From: Boswellia sacra
Lineage: Eukaryota > Streptophyta > Magnoliopsida > Sapindales > Burseraceae
Direction of reading: 5' to 3'
Assembly: GCA_013180625.2 (NCBI GenBank)
Contig: SNVD02015884.1
Coordinates: 496,001-560,000, forward strand
DNA length: 64,000 nt
Shown here: positions 36,118-49,803 of the stretch, piece by piece
Numbering within the stretch: the stretch's first letter is position 1
Layout: each line of letters opens with the position of its first letter
Position numbers and translations under genes: made by a program
Notes under the pieces: generated by a model
Seen by the model: the letters and a program-made list of their open reading frames with translations, nothing else
Databases searched by the model: none
Told to the model about the DNA's origin: nothing

Positions 36118-37144
36118 ATTATAAGTCTAATATTATTACTTATTTAATCAACAAGTAAGATGGCAGACTATAGAATAACCCTGCTACTCAATAACTCAAA
36201 CACTTGAATAGTACTTAAAAAATTTTTGAGATTTGACTAGCAATAGAATAAGAAAAAAATTGATTAAATCTCGAAATGCTTATAAAAATTTGACAATTTT
36301 TAACATTTTCCTACTAAAAAACGTTGTACTAAGTTTAACGATGTGAAAAAATAGAACGTAAAATGTTGTAAAAAATAACAATGTTGCACCCTTAGAAGTG
36401 GTGTGAAAAATATATAGACGACGCATCTAAATTCAAGTGGTTTCACTTTGAGAAATTTATAGCATATAGTGGTGCCTAAGAGACCCATTAGACTTCTAAA
36501 CATTTTCGTTTCAAATGTCTACCTCTTTCCGTCGGTATAGCTTGGAATACCATATTTTACAAAAGTACTTTTGGATATCAAAAAACTAGCAAAGTTAACT
36601 CCTTTCGAGAGATATCAGAAACTAAATTTTTTGATCAACTAGCCATGTTCAAATTAAAGAGATAAAATTACTTGAATAGAAACACTTAAATTTCAAAGAG
36701 GCGACAACAAAAAGGGTCTTATAACAGGAAGATTAGTGGTCAATTGTATCCTCATAAGAGTAACGAAGAGATGCAAACTACATCATATATAAAAAATAAC
36801 ATTGAAGAAAAAAAAGTCATAAACCTATCATAACTTAAATCAACAGTCACATTGAATAACTACATAAAGAGAGCTACATTAATAGACCATTCCCTGACAA
36901 AAATTAACTATCAGAAGTAAACTTTGCTTCGCTTTCCAGGCAATCATGCTGAGGCAGTAAGATCTGCGTATTAACACCTACGAATTCAAGATTTACTGCC
37001 ACGGCCTCTCCCAAAAAATTTCCGTTAAGCCATAACGCCCCAACGGGCTAGCCGTTTCTCATCTAAACGTTGAGGAGATACAGTATAACTACACAGTATG
37101 CCAACTGCTTAACAGGGTCTGTGGGACATCCAAATTCCAGAATC
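36118..37144. other. Spacer and 3' untranslated region of the splicing-factor gene
   Basis: No gene is visible. The stretch from about 36.85 to 37.14 kb is the likely 3' untranslated region of the RBM39-like gene that ends at 37145. The rest is AT-rich; its first bases (AAGTCTAATATTATT near 36123) repeat the end of the MITE on the far side of the LTR complex. Confidence 0.5.
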
Positions 37145-40100
37145 TTATCTGCTGTCCGGAAACTTAGTCTCATAGTTCTGGGGCAACTGCATGCATGGCA
37201 AAAAGAAATGTCCTCATTCCAATAATTCAGATTTATCAAGGAAGACATGAAAAAATAAGTTTGAGCAAAATGCTAGTACCAAAAATGTTGCAGTGATCAT
37301 CTTCCCAGCAAACCATCTTCCATGGAGAGCACGTTGTGCGTTTATTGCAGATTCAGATTTTTCAAATCGCAAATATACAAAACCAGCACTATTCCTGTTA
37401 ACCAAGAATAGGAAAATGAATGAGGCACGATAATTAAGCTGAGAAACAGAGACAAAAGATCAGGAATAAAGGTAGCTTTGGAGAATACTTGAAACATTTC
37501 AAAAATTTTGGAAAAGGAAACAAGGGTTTGGCATTGTGAGAGACATCTTAAAACTATCAGTTCAGATTAGAATCCGCAATCTCAGTGCGAATGTTGAACT
37601 CACTTCTCAACAAAAATGTGTCTCAATTTTCCAAACTTTGAACATTCTCCTTCAACATCTTCTTTGATATCCATGTCAAAGTCTTCATACGTCTGCCAAA
37701 GAATTATATGTTAAAGCATTGCCAAAGATGGTAGGGTGAAAATAAATTTCCGAATGCCCACTAACCTCATTGTTTGGATCAAACATATTCTTCAACAAAA
37801 TACATTCACTTGGAATACCAACTGCATCAACAGAAGGAATGCTAGCCGCGGGAACTTGAAGACCTGTGCTCAGTTGTCCAGGAAGAGTAGGAACAGAACC
37901 CTGTACAAGAGGAGGAACAAGGGAAGAAACTGCAGGTGCAGCTCCAAGGATTGGTGCCACCGGTAAAGCAAGCCCAGTAGCATTGATTACAGAGGTGCTC
38001 AGTGAACCAGCAACTCTAAACAAATGGATGAGAGATGTGAGAACAGTAACCAAAAAAGAAATTAATAAAAATTAAAAAAAAAAAAAAACTTGGCAGGGGC
38101 ATACGTGGTAGCACTGCCACTTCGATCCAACTTCTGCATAAGAAGGGCTCGAGAACGAGCATTCAGAGACTGCAAAATTGCAAGAACATTAGTATAGCTT
38201 GACGAGATAATCTCTAGAATTGAACACAGAGTCTAAACTGAATTCATATAAAATAAAAATAAACTGTAATCTGGTAACTACTAACAGCAGAGAAAGGTAA
38301 AACAGATTCAATGATATGAAAATATAACCACAACTGTAAAAAAAAAAACATTAAAATCCAAGTAATAAAGTGAAGATAATTATCTGCAATGATGCATTTC
38401 CCGGCCATGAAAACCAAGGATCCAAACAGTCAGTCAAAAAAGTCTCGTGCAAAAATTAAAATGCGGAAGAAATAACACCCTGACCAATATCCAGGCCAGT
38501 AGTAAACCAAGAAGCATACACAAGTAAGCTGTTACTTCAGCCAAGAAACAAAAGCCAATACCAAAGAACAACCCAAAAGTAACTTCAGGTTTTAAAGATA
38601 CACAACAACCAGGTCTACCGGTCTAGTGTGGATGACAAACAATCACAAAACTTCTTTTTGTTTTTCAGAATTTAAATAAAGACAGATTTTTGCTTTTTTA
38701 TATAGAACATTAGTTAACATAAGGCCTGCACCATTGTAGAAAATCAGCTCACATCTACATGGCAACTCTTATAGTCAACATAAAGGATGATAAAAGAACA
38801 TATTTTACTAACCAAACCACCGCCTTCATCATCATCAAAATCACCAGTATTTGTCCCACCATCTTGCATTCCAGTTTGATCTGTCACGGCTGACACCTAA
38901 ACCAAAATCATGTATGATTAGGTTCCAAGTTATAAGAAATATGAAATTAATTTTACCTAGAGTCATTTAAAAAAGAAAAGGATCATTCCCCACCATTTGA
39001 TGCATCTCATTTACAAGTCAAAATAAATTGGAAGGGAATTAAGCTAATCGCAGCTTGTTTCCAATCCTCACTAATAAATCTACAAAATGCACGTTCTAGT
39101 TGAATGTCCATGGAAGTTGCATCCAATGTTATATGGTAACATTCAACTCAAATCAACAATTCAACCAATCCTTAATTACAATTAATTTGAGTCATCCAAA
39201 GTTAACATGGTAAAACTTAAAAAGAAAAACAGAACCTATACTGATAAGACATGAAAGAACTCAAGCCCATATCACATGGCAAGCACATATTTGGAAGATG
39301 AATATAGTGGCAATACCTTAATCATCCGGCCAGCAATCTCCAGCTGTCCATTCAAATTCAATGCATTCCTAGCATCTTCAAGACGTGCGAACTGCAATAA
39401 AACAGCTCATTAATTAAGCTATGATCTCAAGATGCCTATTTAGGTACTATTAAAGTTAAAACTACTATATAAATAAGAATATGCCAAGCTATCTTACGCA
39501 AGTTTGAAACCTATGGTCTATAACTATTATTTTGTCCGTTCAGCAAGTCTAACATAACCCTAAAATTCCTGTTTAAATTATCCACATGCATTCTATTTCA
39601 CAATCCAATTCAATGCATGCATTAGCACATTCTTCAGCATGGATAGCCAACATTTGCATTTTCAGGCTGTTTGATGAAGCATCAGATGTTGTAATCAGAC
39701 TCACCTGAATAAAACCAAAACCTTTGCAATGCCCAGTTTCATCGAGGGGCAATTGCACCAGCTCCACTGTACCAAATGGTTCAAAAACCTGAACATTGAT
39801 CCCAAAAGCAAATAAAACACAAATTAACCAAAAAAAAAAAAAATCTATGCTCACTGGATACCTCCATCCCAATTTCTTAACAACACCAATCTCAAACAAC
39901 AAATACAAGTATTTTGGTCTATATCTGTGTCATAAGTATGAGCAGGAAATCCTTACTTGACGAAGTTGGTCTTCTGTCATGTTAACATGAAGATTGCCAA
40001 CATAGAGTCTCCTAGCGCCACCTGAATAAGGACCAATGTGTCCACCAGAAACTCCAGCCACAGATGTGGTTGACTGAACAAGATTCTTTTCAGCTTCTGA

Positions 40101-43100
40101 TGGTTTAACCATCACTGGCTGACCAAGAAGAGGCTGCCCAGAGAGTGCTATTGCCATAGGGACAGACATTACATCATAAAACTCAATATACCTGGCAACC
40201 ATAGACAGTGTTTAGAACTACAAAAATTGTCAAAAAAGGCATGCAAATACACAAAGAGCTAGAGAAAAAAATAATAAAGAATCCACAAACTATAAGACTT
40301 TGATGTTTGTTCATGCTCATGCAATAACTGAAGATGACTAATATCTCAAGTATTTTGAATTGACGTTTTGAGAAGTGTAATTGGCCATCTACAATTACCA
40401 ATCTTCTGTCATAGTCCCCATGAAAATGCAGTTTGATTCACCAGATGGTAACTTTGAACATAGAAAATTCCTCAAGCATTAAAGAAATTACTCTTTAACT
40501 TGAATGGACTTCATCAATAAACGACCATAACATGATGTCAAGTTTGCAAAGTCTTGGGGATGACTCCTCTCACTTTCTTTATGGGCAGTTAAGAGGCCTT
40601 TTTCTTTAAAATGCTTGCTCTCTTTAAGACTTGTTTAAGTGAGGAGGTCAAACACATGCAAGAAAAGCTATTTTAATATAAAATTAAATTAATTCTGCAA
40701 TGGTGTTTAAAGACTTACCCAACCCCTTTGGATCGCCTTGAATTTCGGTCCATTATTAGGCGTACATCTCGAACCTGAATATTGTAGTACAAGTGTATTA
40801 GAAGAATAAGATAGAAGAAACACTTTTTACACCTATAAAAAGACAGTTACTTTCTCTAGTTTCTTACTGAAACAGAGCATTTACTTGTACTTACATGTAA
40901 CAAAAATAACATCAATGAAACAACATCTTTCTTGATAACTGTAGATTATGACTGACTTCCAACCAAATCTTATAAATTTATTAACATAAAAGTAAATGGT
41001 AATATGAACTTTTAAAGGGAAGAAGCAACAAAAGACAAGTTAAGCATCCGACTGCCATAAGAAAGAACTAACTTTGCCAGCCCTTGAGAAGAACTCATAA
41101 ACATCCCTTTCATCAGCCTTCAAACAAATCTGTCAATCATTTACCAAAATTATAGGTCAGTAGGCAACAAAAATTGGGTTGATGGAAAATATAAATACAA
41201 AAAGAAATAACACAACACGATGCACAGGCCAAAAGCATTTTTAATACCTGATATGCAAAAACTGTTCTCTGATCCCGTTCAGGATCAGCCTCCGGCTCCC
41301 CTACTTCATCTTTCTTCTCTTTATATCGTCTACAAAGAATGTGAATGTAAAAGAATTATCAAATTGTCAAATCAGTGACTTAAGTGTTGATCAATTTTTT
41401 TACCAAAAAAAAAAAAGAAAAAAGAAAAAAAAAGCCACAGACGAGAACATCCATGGAGCAATAGCTTAAAAGATATTTTGCTCCTTGAATGAAGTAACAT
41501 TTTGGCATTTTCCTCATTATTATAAACTTGAGGAAGAAAAAAAAGGGAATCCCCTAAACAGCATCAAATATTTCTCCACTATGAGTAAAAAGGCTGAACC
41601 CATGTAACATAGTCCTGCAGAGAACTACAGTGGGTTAACATGAGAAGACCAATGGATGTAAATGGTGAAATAAAGTGACTTTCTAAGTCAATAAAAACCA
41701 ACCTGGAGAATGACGATGCAACTAAGGAAAATGGGACATTGATACCAAGAAGAGAAGTACATAATCCAACAAGAATTGCACCTATAACATAATCTTAAAA
41801 TAAAGCACCAACATAAAAAGTTGCAAAGATGGCAGTGTTGACCTAATTGACATTATCTTAGAACCTGTTAAAAGGTTATAATTCAGTTGTAATTAGTACA
41901 CTCCCAAAATATATAATCAAGACAAAATAAGTAACATATTCAAGGATTCTAAATAGCTAATATCCGTTAATAATGGTTATATACTGAACCTTACAAAGAA
42001 GAGATCAAACATATTCAGAGAATATCAAACACACAGTAGTTATCTGTAAGCTTAAATTTGCATTAACATTGTGAAATATTGAAATTAAGTAACAGATAAA
42101 AATGCAATGCTGCACATTTTGCAGACCCAACCAAAAGTTATGGACAATTCTCTAGGGCTTGAAGTTTAGAGTTTTACGATCAAAAAGTATGCGGCAGAAG
42201 TGATAATTTGAGCTTATCTAGCCCCTTTTGGTTTTCCAAGTGCTAATAGAAAAAAGCAGAAGGAGAGAAGTCCCCAGGGGACAGAAAAAATATAATGAGG
42301 AAAAATTTGTCATATATCCTTGGTAGCAAAAGGAGATTAAGACACATAGGTCCTTGAGTACTGGTGTCTACCAAAAACAAGTTTCGAGGTTTGAACAAAA
42401 CTCTTGACTCCAGCAGATCAAGGAACCTGTAAGAACCTTGAAAAATTAACTCAGAGCACTTGTGGTTAACTGATGACCATATTTTCAACACAATGAAATC
42501 AAACGACATCTCATTAAGAATTAATATATCCTGCACCCAGAAAAAATTAAAAATATATATAAACATATCTATAGCCAATCCTGTATCCAATTGGACATTG
42601 AATTTCCCACAGGCATCAGAAGATGAACTGCTTCTCTAAAGCCATCACTCCCTCACCGGCATTTCTGCAACAGAATAAATATAATTAAGCAGATGACTTT
42701 GCAAAGGTGGACAGAACGAAAACCATTGCAGGACATAAACATCCTGTTCAAAACCTCCAACATTGAAATACCCAATCTTGCAATGCAAGCCTTTTTAAGT
42801 CTAGGAAGAAACATTTTAAACCCATGATCTGAGTTCCTGTGCCTGGCCCAATTACCAGGGGGACCATCTGAAGATTGCTCTAGCGAATCTGCGAGTTCCC
42901 AGAATCTAATATTCAATAACCAGAATTTTTAAGATTGTTTAAATAGCACAAGTAACTGCATGAAACTTAAGAACTGCCAAGAATATTTTATAATGGTATA
43001 AAACTCGTTAAGTGAGAGTTGTACTTGGAAGAAAATATGGCACAAACAAGGTGGCTTCATATTGGGTTTAAGTACTATAGGGCCAGAACAGAATCAAAAG

Positions 43101-45381
43101 AAAAATATGGGAGGAAAATTTTAGAATAAATACACGCCAGTAATGTTGGAACAGTAATGGAAAGTCAATCCATGAAGTAACTTCGCATGCGAGCGAGGAA
43201 GGTTAGCAAGGCAAACACATGATAAATGTCAACACTATAAGCATTAAATAAATAAATAAAGGCCATCAAACTTCACCAGTTTAGACGGGATATTTAGTGT
43301 AAATACTTATGTGTGATGCGTCTATGGGGGTATAAGTATAAAACAAAGTCCAGATAGTGAAGTAAATTAAGGCACCCAACTGGTAAGCACTGAAATTTTT
43401 AAAAGTAATACATATGAATTATTGACTTAGAAAGATGTGACCCCAAATATTGCACAGAGGATCCCCCAAAATACATATATGTATATATAACACTGGACAA
43501 AGGTTCTAATAATATAGAATATGATTATGCAAAAACTGCAAAGAACCACTCCCCAAAAAGAAATGAGCACCCCCCTGCAATTATATGAAATGCTCAGATC
43601 AACACTGCACAAGGAGACACCCATGGAGACTACAATCACCTTCCAGCAAAAAATGACAGAACAACCACATGGCTAAAAATAATTTCAACAAAAATAAATA
43701 ACTATATAAAGGAAAAGTACATTTAAAAAAAAAAAAAGCCAGAAATCACATAAAATCTTAGATAAGCCATCTTATATAGATTCGGAATAATAGTTAAAGT
43801 CAACAATATAATAGATATTGAAAAGGCCCAATCTAGACAGGAATAAAAAAGATAGGACATAGATCTATTTTTATTTTTGTAGGTGTAACAAATTAGTTCC
43901 TTGGTATTTGGTTCCCTATTTAAAGCACACAGTTTTCACTTAAGTATTCTATTCTATCTTACATTTAAATTATAATAAAGCAGTGTTGCAAGTTGGTACT
44001 AGACAAACAAATTATTGGGGTAAACAAAGCAGAAAGATTGACTGAAATTGGATGAAAGGTGAATAATTGTATAGTATCTTAACAATCTGAAGACCGATTT
44101 GCTAGATATTTAATCATAAACTCCAGCCCTTTGAAGGCTCACTTCCAAGCCCTAGCAGCTGCTTCTTGTATGCAGCTTTGTGAAAAATTAACACTAACAT
44201 TCTGGAGCAGGCCTGAAACACATATAAATCCAGTATGTTTATTTTCCTTTTTCTTGGGATAAAAAATGAGGATAACAGAACTTTGGTACACATACACCTC
44301 AATAGATGGTCTGGTAGTGTTTCTGATGGAACATCTGAAAATGACATAAGTCTCTCTCAACTTTGACTAAGTACACTATTATACACCATACCATTTTCCC
44401 CATAGGAAGAGTAGGTGACATAAAAATAGTTTTTGTCAAGTGTAACATAAAATAATATCAGACTAAAAAACATACACAAAATAGAATCATTGCTCCATTT
44501 TCAACAAAATGAACATACACCATATAAAAATTATTAGACATAAACTAACTTCTTTCATGAAGCTCATGCAATCAATAATTTGACAAAAACTCGACAGAAA
44601 GTTTTTATGTCATCATAAAATTATTAGACATAAACTAACTTCTTTCATCATAAAATAAAACTTGATCAAAATCTGAAGACTTCCGTAAGAAAGGGTCTGT
44701 AGCTTAATTCAACAGCGGAAAAACAATTGCACCAGATGCTGATACATAAGAAGATAAAGTTAGAAAGCAAAACTAAGAATACCTGCTTTCTCTGTCTCGA
44801 TCCCTTAACTCCCTCTCCTTTTCTCTTTCTCTATACTCCGTGTCCCGACTCTTCTCTCTTTCATCACGATCACCTTGATGCCTCTCTGATCGACTTCCAC
44901 TTCGACGTGACTGGTCTCTCTCCCTCTCCTTATCTCTACCCCTCTCTCTTTCGCTGTCACGGCCCCGATCTCTCCTGTCCCTGTCCCTGTCCCTGTCCCG
45001 ATCCCGATCCCTATCTCTGTCTCTATCTCTCCCATTCCTTTCCTCTCTGTCCCTGTCCTTATCTCTCTCTCTATCCTTATGTTCTCGGCTACTCTTATGT
45101 TGATCCCTCCCTCCATCTCTTGACCTTGAGCGATGACGGGATGAGCCTTTCTCTTTCTGCCGATCGTGATTGCGTGTCTCATCTCTGGATTTAGAGGCCT
45201 TTAAGCGATGACCATCATCATAAATATCATCTTTCTCAGCACTCTTATACTTTGAACTCCGACTACGTTCTCGCTCTTCAGATTTTATAGTTTTATCACC
45301 ACCATTTGACCTATCCTTTCCTTTTGGTGGTTCAGGATTCTCAACCGTTTTCTCCAAGTATTCATACTCATCAAAATCCAT
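37145..45381 (-). CDS. CC1-like splicing factor (RBM39/CAPER family), 610 aa
   Basis: A U2AF65-related nuclear splicing factor. Thirteen coding exons, all GT-AG and in phase: 45381-44783, 41329-41248, 41129-41073, 40774-40719, 40191-39957, 39788-39705, 39391-39317, 38896-38813, 38169-38105, 38015-37766, 37692-37604, 37394-37280 and 37186-37145. Residues 1-217 are an Arg/Asp/Glu/Ser-rich RS-like region. RRM1 is about 221-297 (TVFAYQ and GVGYIEFYDV), RRM2 about 326-400 (RLYVGNLHVNM and KGFGFIQFA), and a C-terminal U2AF-homology motif follows about 505-605, ending with the ligand-binding RWF at 585-587. It matches the architecture of Arabidopsis At2g16940 (family knowledge). The start MDFDEYEYLEKTVE is the conserved N-terminus. 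Coding intron 1 is unusually long (3.45 kb). A non-coding first exon upstream of 46141 and a leader intron to about 45406 are likely. Confidence 0.95.
44143..44212 (-). other. Candidate poison cassette exon in splicing-factor intron 1
   Basis: On the minus strand a good acceptor (TGTGTTTCAG, ending at 44213) and a good donor (GGAA/GTGAGC, cut after 44143) frame a 70-nt segment that is richer in GC than its surroundings. Joined to exon 1 (which ends AGCAG), it reads R-P-A-P-E-C then stop, and 70 is not a multiple of three. Inclusion would therefore end the protein after the RS region and mark the mRNA for decay. This is a sequence-only candidate. Confidence 0.35.
44527..44648. repeat. 32-bp direct repeat in splicing-factor intron 1
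   Basis: A 32-base phrase containing ATTAGACATAAACTAACTTC occurs at 44527-44558 and again at 44617-44648, spaced by 90 bases. No role is apparent. Confidence 0.8.
44970..45040. repeat. Hexanucleotide repeat coding for an Arg-Asp run
   Basis: Inside exon 1 of the splicing factor, degenerate six-base units (CTGTCC/CGATCC/CTATCT on plus) encode about nine Asp-Arg dipeptides in a row. The tract is prone to slippage in multiples of six, so its length may vary between alleles without shifting frame. Confidence 0.85.
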
Positions 45382-45389
45382 TTCAATCT

Positions 45390-47520
45390 CCTCTAATCCA
45401 GCAACTCTGAGAATAGTGTCACCAATAAACTTAATTTATTGCCGGATAAACCTACAAAATTCGAAAAAGAAAGAAAAAAACATAAACTCAATGATACTAA
45501 TTCAAACCCAGATGCCCAACAGTAGGAAAACTGGACACAAAAAAAAAAAAAAAAAAAAAAACCCATAAAGGAAGTGGTCAGGAACACTGAATAAAGATGC
45601 CCAAATTGAAAAGTCTATCATCCTCATCATTATCCAACAGACACTCTACACTGAAACGCTATCTTAACCCCCAGTTACAGTACAACTTCCCCAACATAAT
45701 AAGCACAGTCTAACAATACCTTTCTGAGTTTCGACTAAGTTCAATTATAAACCTTTTATCCAATGCATAACACAGATTTTCATTTCAAATATTAAAGCAT
45801 CTTCTCTATTTCCTCAAATCAGGCACATTATAAAGACAGAGAAGAAGCTCCATTCAATGACAACTCTAGAATTTCATCACTTTCTAGCCCTAAAAACAGC
45901 TATGCAGATGCGCATACACATCTCCCCTCAATAAAATATCTTCCAGGAAATTTTAATTCCTCACAGTGGACAAATATTGAACTTAAGCGAGTAGCTTCTA
46001 ATTAAATAGGCACAGATTCAAATGCTTGATAAAATAAAATAAAATTAGAAATATCAACAAGAAGTTCAAGAGTTAGAATTCCAGTTTTATTGCATAATTG
46101 AAAAAAATAAGGAAAATTATGGCTTCGAGAAAGCGCTAACCTCTGAGAGTGTTTTGGGAGTTGAAAATGAGCCAAAACAGCAGAGAGTGAGCACTCAAAC
46201 CTGTTCAAAACGCCGACGTTTTGGAGAAACTCAAAGCTCTCGCTCAGTCTCTCACACTGTCACTCGCGCTTTTGCTAGGGCATTAAAAAGTCTACCGCTT
46301 TGGGTGTCACTTGCCTTTAAGGGTTGGAGAAACGGGTCGGGTTTGCAGCCCCAGGATCATTCACTGGAGGACGACGTTTTGCTTTTGATTAACCCCCAAG
46401 GTTTGGTGAAATTACAAGAAACCACCAATTTCCTACTATTAATCTCGGTTGATAATATGACTATTAGATTGACAAACATAATGTAAAAGCAGAAAATAAC
46501 TGTTGTAACCTTAATTATCACAAAATTAATCTGATATTTTATCATGGAAATAATCTAATATTTATATTAAAATAAAAAAATTTTCCTAATTAATCAATAT
46601 TCTAAAAAGAATATCGAGATATTTGTTTTAGGAAATTTGAGAAAATAATGTAAATTAATTTATAAATAACATTATTCTTGAAAATTTACATGTTATAATC
46701 TTATTCGATATCCAATATTATCCGATGAATACGTTCAACAATATTCGACAGACAAATATATATATCTTGATGCAAATAAAGTAGATAACTAAATAAATAT
46801 CAAGCAACTTATTGAATGATTGTGTAATCCCCACTTAGTCGAACTTTTTTTTTCTTAAAATAAAAAATAAAAAAAGGTTCAGTTAAATTTTATAACAATC
46901 CCTATTGTTGTGTACGTACAGGTGAATTCCACCAGCCCTAGACCCCACCTTGTGACCCATTCACATTCCAATTACTTTCACGTGGCCATGTTGAGGTAAT
47001 TTGACTTGATTTGTAGAATAGGGTGGTCCATGGCTATATATAGAAGATATTGGCTTCATTGCACCAAAGTTATCGAATTACAGAAAGAGTATGCACAAGG
47101 CTTTCACTCTCTCTCCCACATGTCTTCTTATTCCACTTTTAACCTCCGTGTTTTGTAATCTAACCAAAGAACCCCTTATACTCTCTTATTTGACTGCGTA
47201 ACACCCTCAACTTTTTTTCTTTCCCCATCTTCCCAAGTTCAATTTGACTTTAGAGTACAAGTAACACATAAATAGAACTGACAACTGTAGAGTAACAGTT
47301 GCAGACTTGCATTAGACCACCCGTACAGATGCCATCACAAAAACATTACCACAAGGGTATGGTGTGATCGTCAAATCATTCTGCAAGTATTAATGATAGG
47401 TGATTATTTTAGTATATCATTATTGAGCACGGCCCATCAATTCCAACCCCACCATCCAAAAAATAATAAGAGCAATTACAATTCCTCAATCAATCATTGT
47501 CTCTACTCTGATTAGATAAA
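45390..47520. promoter_or_regulatory. Leader of the splicing factor and divergent promoter region facing pseudogene D
   Basis: On the minus strand, CTCAGAG/GTTAGCGC gives a donor after 46141 and TATTCTCAG an acceptor near 45406, so a 0.73-kb leader intron is likely. The first exon would lie at about 46141-46210. From there to 47.5 kb the DNA separates two divergent genes. It holds dispersed-repeat copy 2 (46660-46760) and a CACGTG G-box near 46979. No coding region is visible. Confidence 0.5.
46660..46760 (+). repeat. Dispersed repeat, copy 2 (partial)
   Basis: Contains the same string of phrases as copy 1: an AAATTTACATGTTATAATCT-like start followed by TATTCGATATCCAATATTATCC and TTCAACAATATTCGAC. 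It is shorter than the other copies and more diverged. Confidence 0.45.
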
Positions 47521-47526
47521 GAAACC

Positions 47527-49803
47527 ATGGAATTGGCTGAAGATACTGTGATTGTGGGAGCTGGTATTGCTGGCCTAGCAACATCTTTAGTACTCTACAG
47601 GTAGCAGCCACTTGATAGATTGATGGAACATAGAGTCTTGCATGTATATACGTGTAGTATCTGTAACAACGATACTTGACTACTGTTACTGTCGCAGGCT
47701 GGGAATCAGTAAGTCTAGTATTGGAATCATCAGAGTTTGAGAGCCACTGGATTTGCAATCACAGTAAGGAGTAGTGCTTGGAGGGCCTTAGATTCTCTTG
47801 GCATTGGTCACTCACTTAGCCAACAACATGAACAGCTCCAGGATTAATTAAAAGCTAACTTAATTTGCTTACTAATAGGTTTCTCATAATTGGTAATTGC
47901 CACTATACAGAAATGCAGATTGGCCTTGCTTAAAAGAACAAAGATTTAGAATATATCTATTTGCCTGAAACTGACATACAGAAATCCAATGCAGGATAGT
48001 GAGTACCTCTACAATATCAGGAAACCCTTCTATTGAAATATCACTGAAAAGATAAGGAAAATGATAAGGAATTACATTGACTTGTGCCTGAAAATCATTT
48101 CATTTCATCTCATCCTAGCATGCAATTAAGCAAAATACATATTGGCTTATGATTAATTCTTTTTCTTTTTATTTATTTTTTTTGGGATGGCTAATAATAA
48201 TCTTCTCTGTGATGTTTAGCGTACAATATGAAGTTAGATATGCAAAAAGTAAGTTGATTTTGGAAGCACTTGAAAAGGAGCTTTCAAGTGGCACAATTAA
48301 GTGCTCCTTAAAGGTGGTTTCTGTTGAAGAATCGGGATACTTTAAGCTAGTGCATCTAGCTGATGGAAGCATCCTCAAGACCAAGGTAAAAGAAAGCTAA
48401 ACATTGTATCTTCAAACATTCAAGCTACTACAGTTGGATTGTGGACTACCTTGTTATGAGTGCATTTTGATATCAGTTTTCAATTTTCATAAGCTTTTTG
48501 TGTATGTTAAATGGAATTCCTTTTCTTAAATTTTATCATTTATGAATTTTGGACTGAAAGGTGTGGGTTAGGTGCGATGGAATAAATTCAGTGGTGGCAA
48601 AATGGCTTGGCTTCAAGAAGCCAATTTCTGGAGGAACATCTGACATAAGAGGGCTTTCTAGGATAGTCATGGTTTCAATTGGAGTCCCTCCAGCCAAAGG
48701 TAATGAGCCCACTTTGTCAACCTGATTTAAAAGTAGTTAGTGTACCAGAAAAAGTATATTTTGAATGATCCCCTCTCATATAATATGATATTATCCGTTT
48801 TGAGTATGATCCGATATGGTTTCATTTTTTAGCGTTTCCAAAAGACTTCATACTAATGTACAAAAAGTTTTTAAATATATATCCAAGTGTTTATCTCTAA
48901 TCAGACGATGCAAGATTTTGAACTGAAACCCACTTTCACCTCATCCATCTTGATAACTCTATTCTGCGTATCAGAAGTGTTGGTCTTAAGTGCTGCAATA
49001 GTAGCATATATTGCAATGCAAGTCCTAATACTATAAGTTCCAAAAGATAAGCATTACAACTTAGATTATCTTATAAAGATTATTGAGTTATACAATCAAT
49101 ACAAGTAAAACTACATAGTTCAAAAGGAACGTGATGAGCCTAGACTTGGGAAAATAATGACATAAATCCATCTATTTTTTTTTTAAATAAAAAGTTTGGT
49201 TGAGCAGGATTATCATGCAAATTATTTCTTCCACCACGTTTTTCAATTCTTACTCATTGTTTTGATCAGATTTCACTTTTAGATACAGAGCTAGAGGATG
49301 ATCCAGCTAAGATGAAGCAATTTGTGTTGAGCAAGTGTTACAATTTACCTGAGCAAGCAAAGGGTATTATAGAAAACACTTCACTAGATGGCATTCAGCG
49401 TCACTACTATGACACAGACACCCGTGGGAGGTGCTATGGGGAAATATCAGCAGCAGAAATGTGTGTTTAGGCGTGTAGCTGGAGATGCACTCCACCCTGT
49501 GACACCTGGTATTGGCCAATCGTGGCTGTGCAGTTTTGGAAGATGGCGTTGTTTTAGCCAGATGCATTGCTGAAGCCCTGACTGAAAAAATTAAAGAGGA
49601 TTCAAATGGGACTGAAAAAATTTGGCAAAGAGAGGCGATGGAGAAGCTTTGAGCTAATCAGCTTATCTTATATGGTTGGTTCACTGCAGCAAAGTGATGG
49701 GAAGACAATAAACTTATTGATAGATAAAATTTTGCCCACATTTCTACGTAGGATGGTGATCCAAATGTCTGATTTTTACAGTGCGAAGCTCAGCATTTCT
49801 TGA
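47527..49803 (+). pseudogene. FAD monooxygenase pseudogene D (B-type)
   Basis: All six exons of a B-like gene can be followed but it cannot be expressed as an intact protein. Exon 1 (47527-47600) is intact with GAGIAG. Exon 2 (from 47698) has an inserted base near 47711, a two-base loss near 47733, and its donor is destroyed (GATTAATT in place of GGGTAAT). Exon 3 (from about 47995) gains a stop near its end. Exon 4 (about 48220-48391) is still open. Exon 5 (48561-48699) lost exactly 90 nt, removing the 30 codons after SDIRG. The last exon (49283-49803) has a one-base loss near 49394 and an 8-nt insertion, TTTAGGCG, near 49468. It ends KLSIS like gene B. It founds the D-type fragments at 54.3 and 59.6 kb. 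Confidence 0.92.

Noticed and set aside
42653..42916. Possible extra exon in splicing-factor intron 1, around 42900-42855 on minus
   Set aside because: A donor-like GTAATT and an AG acceptor exist, but the segment is off phase with exon 2, has a weak pyrimidine tract and shows no coding homology. The candidate at 44143-44212 is better supported.
44727..45194. 155-codon plus-strand frame rich in Pro, Cys, Leu and Ser
   Set aside because: It is the antisense of the Arg/Asp-rich exon 1 of the splicing factor; the low-complexity composition comes from the hexanucleotide repeat.
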